Shown here: in pieces, positions 8,165 through 16,576 of the stretch
How positions within the stretch are numbered: the stretch's first letter is position 1
How the letters are laid out: every line of letters begins with the position of its first letter
From: Subtercola boreus
GTDB lineage: Bacteria; Actinomycetota; Actinomycetes; Actinomycetales; Microbacteriaceae
DNA: 64,000 nt
Direction: 5' to 3'
NCBI RefSeq assembly: GCF_003399645.1
Contig: NZ_NBXD01000007.1
Coordinates: 186,001-250,000, forward strand
The notes under the pieces: model-generated
Seen by the model: the letters and a program-made list of their open reading frames with translations, nothing else
What the model was told of the DNA's origin: nothing
Databases searched by the model: none
Position numbers and translations under genes: made by a program

Positions 8165-10052
8165 CCTCGCCTCTCGACAGCCACGCCCACACCGCATCCG
8201 CGTACGCGCTCCAGCTCGAGGGCACCACGCCCTCTGCCTCGCTCTTCAGCCGGGCGTACGCGGCGGTGTCGGTCAACACCGTGGAGAGCGCCGCGGCGAG
8301 GGCCTGATGATCGCGGGGAGCCACGAGCAGCGATCCGTTGCCGCGGGCGATCTCGGCCATGCTGCCGAAGTCGCTGGTGATCACGGGCGTTCCCACCGAG
8401 AGCGCCTCGGCGATCGGTAGCCCGTACCCCTCGACGTAGGAGGGCAGCACCACGACGTGCGCCGCACGGTAGAGCGCCCAGAGCTGCTCTTCGCTGATGC
8501 CGTTGACCGCCGAGACGGCCCGGCCGGCCTCCTGCTGCTCCCGGATGCCCAGGGCGAAGTCACCCGAGTCCCAGGAGTTGGGGGCGACGAAGATGACCTC
8601 GAACTCCGTTCCCGCATCCCAGAGCGCGGTGGCCGCGGCGAGGGTTGCGCGCTGGTTCTTGTGGGGGCCGATCGATCCGACCTGCAGCACGAGCGGAACA
8701 TCGGGACTGCGGCGGAGAGCCGTGATTCGGCCCGGGTCTGTCGCGGGCGGCGGCGGCACGAGGGGCAGCTGGTGGGCTCGCACGAGCGGGCCCCGGATGC
8801 CCTGGGCCTGGAAGACGGCATCCATCGCTTCGAATTCCACGGCCGCACTCTCGGAGATCGCCGAGACGCGGGTGGAGTACTTGATCATCGAGATGTAGGT
8901 GCCGAAGCTCGCCGTGACGCCCTCGGGGACGAACTCGCCCGCCGAGACCGGGATGAGGTCGTAGACGATGGCTGCGAGTTCATTGGCGCCGCTGGACGCC
9001 ATCGCGCGGAGGGATTCGAGGTCGCCCTTCGGCTTCAGCTCGGGAATGACGACCACGGTGCGCCACGGTACGAGCACTTCGCTCGGCAACGCGTCGTCAC
9101 CGGCCGGTTCGCGGCCGAGCAGGGAGTCGTCCCACTCGAGCAGACGGTGCCGTTCGGCGCCGGTGGGCGCACGCCAGGCCCGGGCGGCGGGGTCGAGAAC
9201 GGCAAGCGTCGCGTCACCCGCACGCTGCACCCAGACGGGGACGGTGTTGCGCACGACCCGCTGCACGCCGGTGTGGAGGGCTGTCGTGGCGGCGAAGGTC
9301 GCATCGATGAGGGGGCCTTCGACGAGCCGGAGCGGTGCAGTCACCTGCCACTGCCCGGTCGACTGCGCCCGCGCGGAGCGGAGCCGGGCGAATGCGAGCT
9401 CCAGCCGGCCGGCCTCCGCGTCGTCGAGCAGCAGTTCGAGCAGATCGTCGGAGGGGAGTGAGCCGAGGTAGCCCACCGCGATGAGCCACCACGCCGACCG
9501 CGTGCGTGGCGCCTCGGCCTCGAGGCGCTCCTCGGGGGTCACCGGGCTGGTGTCGTCGGAGTGCGCGACAGCGAGACCGAGCCCCGCGGCGACCACGCGC
9601 AGTCGGCTCTGCAGAAGGGCCTCGTCGGCCTCCCTCGAGAAGTAGTTGAAGGCGCCGCCCGTTCGGAGCCCCGCGGTCGGGGCGGGTGCGGGCGAGGCAT
9701 CCGTCGCGCCGGCGGCAGCGCCGTCCGAGCCCGCCGACAGGCGCCCGCGTGCCAGGCGTGCCGCGACCGGGCGGGCCCTGGCTGAGAGGGTCTTCGCTTC
9801 GCGCAGGTACTTCGCCACCCGCCAGGAGGTGCTGCTCTCGAGTTCGTCGATGCGGCGCTGCAGGGCGTCGGCACGGCCGTCTGAGGTGGGCGAACCGCCG
9901 CCGCCACCCGAACGACGGAGGTCGCGGGCTTCGTTCTCTGCCCGCTCGAGGCGCCGACCCAGCATGCGCACCCGGAGGATGAGCTGCTCGTTCGTCGCGG
10001 CGGCTTCGCTGGTCGCGTCGCTCGAACGGTCGTCGTGAAGGTTCGCAGGCAC
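8157..10052 (-). CDS. Glycosyltransferase GT4-type with N-terminal coiled-coil
   Basis: A ~631-residue protein. Residues ~20-90 are a coiled coil ending in STSWRVAKYLREA, a motif common before polysaccharide glycosyltransferase domains. A helical region follows, then the IDATF..TGVQRVVRNT motif, shared with the glycosyltransferases at 18641, 23452 and 25080. The C-terminal GT-B domain has QVGSIGPHKNQ and EGYGLPIAEALSVGTP (E-x7-E). The start is uncertain: GTG 10052 is used, but an in-frame TTG at 10079 overlapping the upstream gene is also possible; neither has a strong Shine-Dalgarno site. The stop overlaps the coiled-coil gene. Confidence 0.85.
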   Translation of the reverse strand: MPANLHDDRSSDATSEAAATNEQLILRVRMLGRRLERAENEARDLRRSGGGGGSPTSDGRADALQRRIDELESSTSWRVAKYLREAKTLSARARPVAARLARGRLSAGSDGAAAGATDASPAPAPTAGLRTGGAFNYFSREADEALLQSRLRVVAAGLGLAVAHSDDTSPVTPEERLEAEAPRTRSAWWLIAVGYLGSLPSDDLLELLLDDAEAGRLELAFARLRSARAQSTGQWQVTAPLRLVEGPLIDATFAATTALHTGVQRVVRNTVPVWVQRAGDATLAVLDPAARAWRAPTGAERHRLLEWDDSLLGREPAGDDALPSEVLVPWRTVVVIPELKPKGDLESLRAMASSGANELAAIVYDLIPVSAGEFVPEGVTASFGTYISMIKYSTRVSAISESAAVEFEAMDAVFQAQGIRGPLVRAHQLPLVPPPPATDPGRITALRRSPDVPLVLQVGSIGPHKNQRATLAAATALWDAGTEFEVIFVAPNSWDSGDFALGIREQQEAGRAVSAVNGISEEQLWALYRAAHVVVLPSYVEGYGLPIAEALSVGTPVITSDFGSMAEIARGNGSLLVAPRDHQALAAALSTVLTDTAAYARLKSEAEGVVPSSWSAYADAVWAWLSRGEDD

Positions 10053-10063
10053 GGAACCCAACG

Positions 10064-11539
10064 TTAGTACACCTGCCAACTGAGACCCTGAGGGTCGAAG
10101 GGTGCGTCGAAGGTGTACACGGCGTAGTAGTTCGCGACCTCTGTGCGGGTGTGGGCGGGCAGGGCCGCCTGGGCCTGCAGCATGGTGTCGTTTTCGTGCC
10201 CGAGAATGACGACGAAGGTGGTCTTCGAGGCTGCCGCGGCCGCCAGCTGGTAGGGCTCGAAGCGGGTCGGGGCGGAGTTCGGGATGGGCCCGGCAGTCAC
10301 CCGCTCGGCGGTGGCGGCCGCCAGCGAGAACGAGATCCAGTAGTCGGCGTAGGCAGCACTCACGTTCGCCGACTCGAGGTAGTCACCGAGGTCTTCGATC
10401 GGCCCGACGATGTAGCGGTCGCGGGTCTGGAATTCGAACGGGCCGGCGGGCTCGGTGACGATGGTCTGCGTGATCGTGGCCGTGGCCGCCAGCACCATGG
10501 CCGCCCAGCCGGCGAAACGCACCCGGGTCACGAGCCAGCCGAGCATCACGGCGAGGTAGGGAACGAGGAAGGCGGTGTAGCGCACGGAATCCGCCCGCAG
10601 CACGACTGCCGGGCCCACGACCGTCACCACGATGACGAACACCGAGCTGGCGGCGAGCGTACCCAGCCACCAGCTTCGGCGCGTCACCGCCGACACCACG
10701 AGCAGCACCAGGAGGGCGACGGCGAGCACTCCGATCGTCACCCGCAGCAGATGCGAAGTCACGCTGAACTCCGCCGGTACGACCTCGGTGAATACAGTGA
10801 CGAAGCTCTCCCAGTGGATGCCCGATCCCGTGCTCTGCGGCTTCAGTGGGCTGTCGGCCGTGGCGAACAGCCACAGCCACGGCAGAGCGCCGAGCGCCGC
10901 CGCGGCGACGCCCACGAGCCAGCGGAGCGGCCGGGCATCCCGTATCAGCAGGGCGATCACGCCCGGGGCCGCCAGAGCGATGCCGGCGGGCGACTGCCAG
11001 AGCGCGAGGCCCGCGACCAGGCCGATCAGCGCCCACTGCAGGTAGCTCTTCTGCCGCTCGCCGCGGAGCGCCAGCCAGATGGTACCGAGCCCGAGCGCCA
11101 GGCTCGGCCCGTAGAAGCCCAGCTCGCTGATGCTCAGAAGCATCACCCACACACCACTGAACCACGACAGGATGCCCGCCACATCGCCTGCGGGTCGGCC
11201 GAAAGCGTGCGTGGCGATGCTCCGCACCAGCAGCGTGACCACGGCGAAGAAGGCGATGCTGGTGATGGCCAGAACCTCCGGATGGTAGCCGAACGGCACC
11301 ATCAGGGCTCCGGCGACGAGAGACACCAGGGTGCCGCCGTAGTTCTGGCCCCAGAAGAACAGGCTGACCCGGCCCTCGGAGAACTGTTTCGCGATGAGCA
11401 GCACGACCGCGTTGTCGGAGTTGATCGCGTAGTCGGTGGTGAACAGCAGCAGCACCCGATAGGCGAACCCCAGGGCGAACAGGCCCCAGAACAGAACTGT
11501 CGAGATGTTCCAGCGCGGAGTGTCGTTATGCCTGCCCAT
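10064..11539 (-). CDS. GT-C family polytopic membrane glycosyltransferase
   Basis: A ~491-residue integral membrane protein with about 10-12 hydrophobic segments. Near the N-terminus is TDYAINSDNAVVLLIAKQ, the D-containing first luminal loop expected of GT-C (mannosyltransferase-like) enzymes, followed by FFWGQNYGGTL. Such enzymes use polyprenyl-phosphate sugars on the outer face of the membrane. It is paralogous to the protein at 12847: both share SDNAVV, FFWGQ-x-YGGTL, QWALIGL and a D-S-V-R-Y block. The ATG at 11539 is favoured because it precedes the first TM; longer forms would lie in the previous gene. It overlaps that gene by 14 bp. Confidence 0.85.
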   Translation of the reverse strand: MGRHNDTPRWNISTVLFWGLFALGFAYRVLLLFTTDYAINSDNAVVLLIAKQFSEGRVSLFFWGQNYGGTLVSLVAGALMVPFGYHPEVLAITSIAFFAVVTLLVRSIATHAFGRPAGDVAGILSWFSGVWVMLLSISELGFYGPSLALGLGTIWLALRGERQKSYLQWALIGLVAGLALWQSPAGIALAAPGVIALLIRDARPLRWLVGVAAAALGALPWLWLFATADSPLKPQSTGSGIHWESFVTVFTEVVPAEFSVTSHLLRVTIGVLAVALLVLLVVSAVTRRSWWLGTLAASSVFVIVVTVVGPAVVLRADSVRYTAFLVPYLAVMLGWLVTRVRFAGWAAMVLAATATITQTIVTEPAGPFEFQTRDRYIVGPIEDLGDYLESANVSAAYADYWISFSLAAATAERVTAGPIPNSAPTRFEPYQLAAAAASKTTFVVILGHENDTMLQAQAALPAHTRTEVANYYAVYTFDAPFDPQGLSWQVY

Positions 11540-12737
11540 GGCCGCGTTTCGCGAGGATCTTTCCCGCCTGCCATCGAGCGAGCCCGACCGGACCGCGGCT
11601 GTCGAGGTCGTGCAACCGCGCGTTGAGCCGGCCGGTCTCACCCTGCAGGGAGCCGAGCTCGGACTCGAGCTGCGCGACCCGGTTCACATGGGCAGTGAGG
11701 TGCCTGCTGAGTTCGGCGACCTGCTCGCCGTAACGGGCCTCTGTCGCGAGGTACAGCGCCTCGACCCGCTGGTAGTCGGCGATCAGTGTGTCGTAGCGGA
11801 GCCCGGTGTCTAAGCCGAAGCCGCGGGCGATCGCCAGGGCGGTGTCGGCCGCGCCGCTCCTGATCTGCTCGGCGGTGGGCAGGGTACGGCCGCCGTTCGC
11901 CAGAGCGGCGTCGAGGGGTATGGGGCAGAGCGCCTCGAGGGGGGCATCCTCGGCCGGTGCATTGGCCAGCACGGTCGACCACCGGGAGACGAAGACCGGC
12001 AGTGCGTGCGCGTAGGCCCAGTCGCGAAAGGCATGCGAGGCGGAGGTGGACGCTCCCGAGAGGTGCGTCACGCGAGCGGCGGGCTCGAACACCACGTCGA
12101 GGCCGGCCGCCCTGAGACGGAACTGCAGGTCGACGTCTTCGAAGTAGGCCGGTTCGAAGGCGGGGTCGAAACCGGCGGCCGCCCTGAAGGCGTCGGCCGG
12201 AACCAGCAGTGCGGCGGCCGACCCGTAGTCGACGGAGCGCTGCTCGAGCAGGCCCGTGTCGCGGGCCTCGACGAGTGGGAGGTCGCGGCCGAGCTGCACG
12301 GTGACGGCGTCGCTGAGCACCCGTGAGCCGGCCTCCTGCACGGTTCCGTCGACGTTCAGGAGCAGACTCGCAACGGCGCGAGGCGCTTCACCCGCCGCCC
12401 CGTGCAGGCGCGCGAGCCAGTGCGGGTCGACCACGGTGTCGTCGTTGAGAAAGACGAGGGACTCTCCCCGGGCATCTGCTGCCCCGGCGTTGCACCCGCC
12501 ACCGAAGCCGACGTTGTGGGGCAGGTCGACGATGACCGCTCCCGACACTTCCCGGGCGACGGTGTCGCGCACAGCCGGGTCGGCGCCGTTCAGCACGATG
12601 ACCACCTCGTAGGAGGGCGCCCCCTCAGAGGCCCGGATGGAGGCGAGGCAGTCGAGCAGGATGTCGGTCAGACGCCACGCGAGGATGACGATGCTGCAGG
12701 TCGGCTGGTCGACGGCCTCGAAGTCGATGCGGGTCAT
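11526..12737 (-). CDS. GT2 glycosyltransferase with C-terminal coiled-coil (rhamnosyltransferase-like)
   Basis: A 403-residue GT-A enzyme. SIVILAWRLTDILLDCL opens the fold, LNDDTVV (~96-102) is the DxD equivalent, and YFEDVDLQFRLRAAG is the acceptor-side motif of WbbL-type transferases. Residues ~310-390 form a coiled coil (VAQLESELGSLQGETGRL) that ends in RGPVGLARWQAGK. It probably adds a deoxyhexose or hexose to a lipid-linked intermediate in the cytoplasm. The ATG overlaps the TGA of a tiny Pro/Ala-rich ORF immediately upstream. Confidence 0.88.
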   Translation of the reverse strand: MTRIDFEAVDQPTCSIVILAWRLTDILLDCLASIRASEGAPSYEVVIVLNGADPAVRDTVAREVSGAVIVDLPHNVGFGGGCNAGAADARGESLVFLNDDTVVDPHWLARLHGAAGEAPRAVASLLLNVDGTVQEAGSRVLSDAVTVQLGRDLPLVEARDTGLLEQRSVDYGSAAALLVPADAFRAAAGFDPAFEPAYFEDVDLQFRLRAAGLDVVFEPAARVTHLSGASTSASHAFRDWAYAHALPVFVSRWSTVLANAPAEDAPLEALCPIPLDAALANGGRTLPTAEQIRSGAADTALAIARGFGLDTGLRYDTLIADYQRVEALYLATEARYGEQVAELSRHLTAHVNRVAQLESELGSLQGETGRLNARLHDLDSRGPVGLARWQAGKILAKRGHGQA

Positions 12738-12832
12738 TCGCGGGATCCTCTCGGTGCGGCGGATGCTGCGGGGGGCGGTGCTGCTGCGGGCGGCGGTGCG
12801 GCTGCGGGCGGCGGTGCGGCTGCGGTGCCCAT
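12734..12832 (-). CDS. Possible tiny Pro/Ala repeat ORF coupled to the GT2 gene (doubtful)
   Basis: A 32-codon frame starting with ATG at 12832 and ending in a TGA that overlaps the GT2 ATG (ATGA). It encodes little except Ala and Pro repeats (AAAPPPAAAPPPAAA). The only support is the exact stop-start overlap and an intact frame through the repeat. It may be a leader-type ORF aiding translation of the next gene, or simply a repeat expansion in a spacer. Confidence 0.25.
   Translation of the reverse strand: MGTAAAPPPAAAPPPAAAPPPAASAAPRGSRE
12785..12820. repeat. 18-bp tandem repeat between glycosyltransferase genes
   Basis: Two full copies of an 18-bp unit (TGCGGGCGGCGGTGCGGC) with partial copies on both sides, in the 109-bp gap between two minus-strand genes. 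This is the longest gap in that operon. Confidence 0.8.
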
Positions 12833-12846
12833 CACCGCTTGGGCGC

Positions 12847-14379
12847 TCAGTACAGCGCCCATGCGTAACTGTAGGCGTCGAAGGGCTGGGCGAACGAGTA
12901 GACGGCGTAGTCGCCGACCTCGGTGCGAACGCTGGGCGGCAGCGACGCGTCGGTCTGCAGCATCCGGTCGTTGTCGTTGTCGCGCAGCACGATCACCGTC
13001 GCCCTGGGAGCGGCCTGGGCGGTGTCTTCGTAGGGTGCGTACCGGCGCGGCCCCGACAGCGCGGCGACCTCGGCCCGCTCGCCGGTCTCGGCGGTCACCG
13101 AGTACGACACCCAGTAGTCGGCATACGCACCCGTGATGTCGTTCGCCTCGAGGTAGTCGCCGAGCACCGAGATGTTGCCCACGATGAACGATTCGGCACG
13201 GCTGACCCTGAGGTCGGGAAAGATGATCAGCACCTGTGCGACCGTGAACGCGACGGCGACCGCCATCGCCCCGAGGCCCGCCAGAGGCACGAGAGTGACG
13301 ACGTACGCGATGCCGATGGTGATCGCCGGCAGCACGAAGATCGCGTATCGCACGGAGTCGACCTCGAGGATGAGCCCGGTGCCGAGCACGACCACGACCA
13401 CCACGGTGACGGTCGAGGCGACCAGTGTGCCGAGCCACCAACTGCGCTTCGTGATAGCCAGCACAAGGAGCATCACGATGAGCGCGACCGCGATGATCGC
13501 CACGGGGTACCGCACGATCGCGCTCGACGTCGAGCCCGGGCCGGGCGCCGACGGGGTGTGCGTGAACGACAGCACCCCGGGCAGCATGCGCGAGAAGAAG
13601 GCGACGAAGTTCACCAGCGCGATGGGGGTGTCCCGCTGCGGCTTGACCGCGGTCGCCGTGGTGAGGAAGACGATGATCCAGGGCAGGGCGCCGAGCACGG
13701 CAGCGGCGATTCCGACCAGGTACCTCGTGGGGGAGAACTGCCGGATCACCGCGACGAGCGCGGCCGGGGCGGCGATCGCGATACCCATCGGCGACTGCCA
13801 GAGGGCGAGGCCCGCGGCGAGGCCGATCAGCGCCCACTGCAGATGGCTCTTCCGCCGGTCGCCCCGCAGTACCAGCCAGATCGTCAGGAGGCCGAGCATC
13901 AGGCTGGGGCCGTAGAAACCGGGCTCGCTGGTGCCGACCCGCTGCATCCAGTAGCCGGGAAACCAGAACAGTACGCCGGCCACGTTGCCCACGAGCCGAC
14001 GGCCGAACGCCTCCGTCGCGATCTGCCGCACCAGCAGGGTGGCGACGACGAAGAAGAGGGCTCCGACGATCGAGAGCACCTCGACGTGGGTGCCGAAGAC
14101 GACCATCGCGGCGCCCGCGACCATTTCGAGCAGGGTTCCGCCGTAGGTCTGGCCCCAGAAGAACCATGCGACGTCACCCTCGGAGAAGTGCTTCGCAATG
14201 AGATAGACGACCGCATTGTCGGAGTCGACGCGAAAGCTGTTCGTGAACAGCAGCACGATACGAAGCGCCAGCCCGACCGCGAGCAGTACCCAGAAGGCGA
14301 AGGTGGATGCCCGGTGTTCGACGGCCCGCAGGCGGCTCGTCTGGCGCGGTGCGACACTCGTCGTCGGGGCAGCGGTCAT
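12847..14379 (-). CDS. GT-C family polytopic membrane glycosyltransferase (paralogue)
   Basis: A 510-residue membrane protein with about 11 hydrophobic segments. An N-terminal loop contains FRVDSDNAVVYLIAKHF with the conserved acidic residues of GT-C enzymes, then FFWGQTYGGTL. It aligns along its length with the protein at 10064, including QWALIGLAAGLALWQSP and a C-terminal Y-x-V-Y/ALY ending. It probably transfers a sugar from a polyprenyl-phosphate donor outside the membrane. The ATG overlaps the stop of the GT2 gene upstream (TCATGA). Confidence 0.85.
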   Translation of the reverse strand: MTAAPTTSVAPRQTSRLRAVEHRASTFAFWVLLAVGLALRIVLLFTNSFRVDSDNAVVYLIAKHFSEGDVAWFFWGQTYGGTLLEMVAGAAMVVFGTHVEVLSIVGALFFVVATLLVRQIATEAFGRRLVGNVAGVLFWFPGYWMQRVGTSEPGFYGPSLMLGLLTIWLVLRGDRRKSHLQWALIGLAAGLALWQSPMGIAIAAPAALVAVIRQFSPTRYLVGIAAAVLGALPWIIVFLTTATAVKPQRDTPIALVNFVAFFSRMLPGVLSFTHTPSAPGPGSTSSAIVRYPVAIIAVALIVMLLVLAITKRSWWLGTLVASTVTVVVVVVLGTGLILEVDSVRYAIFVLPAITIGIAYVVTLVPLAGLGAMAVAVAFTVAQVLIIFPDLRVSRAESFIVGNISVLGDYLEANDITGAYADYWVSYSVTAETGERAEVAALSGPRRYAPYEDTAQAAPRATVIVLRDNDNDRMLQTDASLPPSVRTEVGDYAVYSFAQPFDAYSYAWALY

Positions 14380-15233
14380 GATGCCCTCAGGCTAGCGGCG
14401 GCCCGGGCCGCGAGGCCAACCCGCAGTGCCACCCGAACCGGGAGGTAGTACCACTGGTGGTAGCGCTTGGCGAGGTACTGGTAGGCGCTGCGGTGGTGCG
14501 CGCGCTGCATGGCAGCGGAGTGGTCGCGGGTCGACGTTCCGCCGGCGTGGTGCACGCTCGCGCTCGGCACGTAGAGCACCCTCCACCCGGCGTTGCCGAG
14601 GCGCTCGCCGAGGTCGACGTCTTCGAAGTACATGAAGAAGCGGTCGTCGAAGCCGCCGACCTGCTCGAAGGCCGTGCGCCGCACGAGCAGGCAGGCACCC
14701 GAGAGCCAGCCCGAGGCGAGCGGCTGGGTGCCGGGAGTCTTCGACTTGTCGGCCCGCAGGTACCTCTTCGACCACGGGTTCTCGGGCCAGACCCGGTGAA
14801 GCGCCGCGTGGCCGGCGCCGACGGTGAGCGAGGGCAGGTCTCGGGCCGAGGGGTAGATCGTGCCGTCGTCGTTCGTGATGCGCGGGCCGACGACTCCGAT
14901 GCGATCATCGCTCTGCGCGACGGCCAGCAGTTCGTCGATGCTGCCGGCGCTGAACTCCACGTCGGGGTTCGTGACGAGAATCCACTCGGTGTCATCGGTC
15001 AGCCGGGCGGCGGCATAATTGACCGCCCCGCCGTAACCGAGGTTCGCGCCGGGCTCCAGCAGAGTCGTGTCACCGAACGGTTCGAGAACGCCCTGCAGGT
15101 CATCCGTCGCTGCGTTGTTCACAACGAGCACCTGCGGGGGCCGGATGCTCGCGAAGGGCACCGAACGGAGGCAGGCGACCACATCGTGGCGGGAGAAATA
15201 GCTCACCACGACCAGTGTTGCGGTGCCGTTCAC
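14376..15233 (-). CDS. GT2 rhamnosyltransferase, WbbL-like
   Basis: A 285-residue GT-A glycosyltransferase: LVVVSYFSRHDV at the start, GANLGYGGAVN (UDP/TDP-sugar binding), TNPDVEF (~90-96, DxD equivalent) and FFMYFEDVDLGERL. These match N-acetylglucosaminyl-diphospho-decaprenol L-rhamnosyltransferases and related polysaccharide transferases. The product is cytoplasmic with a basic amphipathic C-terminus (RVALRVGLAARAAASL) that may contact the membrane. The GTG start at 15233 overlaps the stop of the upstream GT4 gene (GTGA). Confidence 0.88.
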   Translation of the reverse strand: MNGTATLVVVSYFSRHDVVACLRSVPFASIRPPQVLVVNNAATDDLQGVLEPFGDTTLLEPGANLGYGGAVNYAAARLTDDTEWILVTNPDVEFSAGSIDELLAVAQSDDRIGVVGPRITNDDGTIYPSARDLPSLTVGAGHAALHRVWPENPWSKRYLRADKSKTPGTQPLASGWLSGACLLVRRTAFEQVGGFDDRFFMYFEDVDLGERLGNAGWRVLYVPSASVHHAGGTSTRDHSAAMQRAHHRSAYQYLAKRYHQWYYLPVRVALRVGLAARAAASLRAS

Positions 15234-16576
15234 GCTGTCTCCTCTCGGCTGTCGCCGGCCATCCCGGGGGTATCGCTCGCGGTTGCGGAACCGGGCAGCC
15301 CCAGCGCGCTGCGGTAGGCGAGCACGTGCCGGGCAGCGCAGGCGGCCCAGGTGAACCGTGCGGCCCGCGACCGGCCGGCGAGGCCCAGCTCCGCCCGCTC
15401 CGACGGGCTGTCGAGAAGCCGCGCCAGAGCCTCGGCAATGCTAGCCGAGTCGACATCGGTGTAGCTGACAGCCGCCCCGCCCACCTCGGGCAGCGAGAGG
15501 CGCCGTGTGGTGAGCACGCACGATCCGCAGGCCATCGCCTCCAGCACGGGCAGGCCAAAGCCCTCGCCGAGACTCGGATAGGCGGTGAGCAGCGAGCCGC
15601 CGAGCAGGGAGCGCACCTTCTCGAGGGGAAGGTACCCGAGCATCCGGATGTCGAAGCCGGCCTCGAGCGCCTCGGAGACCGTGCCGGCCACCGTCTCGTC
15701 CCACCCCGCGCCGCCCGCGATCAACAGGGCCGGGCGTTCGGCGGGCGGACGGGCTTTCGTCGCCCCGACGTAACCGCGAACCAGCGCGGAGACGTTTTTC
15801 CGGGGTTCGAGGGTGCCGAGGAACGCGATCCAGCCCGCCGGAACCGGGCGCTCGAGAGAGGCCTCGAACCTCTCGACCTCGGCCGGGGTCGGCGGGTGGA
15901 AGACGCTGGAGTCGTAGCCGAGCGGCGCGGCGAACACCCGGGTCGCGGGCGCACCGGTCACCCGCACGTATTCGTCTGCTGTGGTCTGGCTCGGGGTGAC
16001 GACGGTGGCGCGGGCGAGCTTCGCCGCGCGGATCCAGCTGCGGAAGAAGACCCGCTTCATCAGGCCGTGCACCTCGGGTGCGCTGAAGAAGGTGAGGTCG
16101 TGCACGGTCACGATGCGCGCGCGGCGGGTGAAGACGGGAAAGGTGTAGTGGGGCGAATGGATGGCGCGGGCCCCGGCGCGGCGGGCGATTCCGGGCAGCG
16201 CGAGCTGTTCCCAGAGCAGGCGACCGGATGCCCGGCCACCCCAGCCCGCGATCTCGATCACCCGCGTGACCCCCGCGGCCTCGAACCAGGCGCGGTCGCG
16301 CGGCTGGCAGACGACGGCCAGCGGAACCCCGGCGAGCACCAGCTCGGCGACGACACTCTCGACGTAGCGCCCCACCCCGCCGCGGTCGGCGGGAATGGCG
16401 GTCGCGTCGAAGAGCACCCTGAGGTGCTCGCCCGTCGGGGTCGGCACCCTGAGGTGCTCGCCCGTCGGGGTCGGCACCCTGAGGTGCTCGCCCGTCGGGG
16501 TCGGCACCCGGAGGTGCTCGCCCGTCGGGGTCGGCACCCTGAGGTGCTCGCCCGGTGCCACGCGGCCCGCGCTCAC
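15230..16576 (-). CDS. Glycosyltransferase GT4 (mannosyltransferase-like) with repeat-expanded N-terminus
   Basis: A 448-residue GT-B enzyme. The core starts at LFDATAIPADRGGVGRYV, the usual start of this actinobacterial family, and has GTLEPRKN and SLGEGFGLPVLEAMACG (E-x7-E). In front of it sits an unusual ~48-residue extension made of GEHLRVPTPT repeats, encoded by the 30-bp tandem array at 16415-16554. The GTG at 16576 overlaps the upstream TGA and gives the full repeat version. Each repeat also holds an in-frame GTG, so a shorter product starting just before LFDATA is possible. Activity is expected in the cytoplasm on lipid-linked glycan. Confidence 0.85.
   Translation of the reverse strand: MSAGRVAPGEHLRVPTPTGEHLRVPTPTGEHLRVPTPTGEHLRVPTPTGEHLRVLFDATAIPADRGGVGRYVESVVAELVLAGVPLAVVCQPRDRAWFEAAGVTRVIEIAGWGGRASGRLLWEQLALPGIARRAGARAIHSPHYTFPVFTRRARIVTVHDLTFFSAPEVHGLMKRVFFRSWIRAAKLARATVVTPSQTTADEYVRVTGAPATRVFAAPLGYDSSVFHPPTPAEVERFEASLERPVPAGWIAFLGTLEPRKNVSALVRGYVGATKARPPAERPALLIAGGAGWDETVAGTVSEALEAGFDIRMLGYLPLEKVRSLLGGSLLTAYPSLGEGFGLPVLEAMACGSCVLTTRRLSLPEVGGAAVSYTDVDSASIAEALARLLDSPSERAELGLAGRSRAARFTWAACAARHVLAYRSALGLPGSATASDTPGMAGDSREETA
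16415..16554. repeat. 30-bp in-frame tandem repeat (VNTR-like) at a glycosyltransferase 5' end
   Basis: Four full 30-bp units begin at 16415, 16445, 16475 and 16505, followed by a 20-bp partial unit at 16535-16554. The copies are identical apart from one T-to-G change in the fourth. The unit length is a multiple of three, so copy-number change keeps the frame and alters only the length of the GEHLRVPTPT array. Confidence 0.95.
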
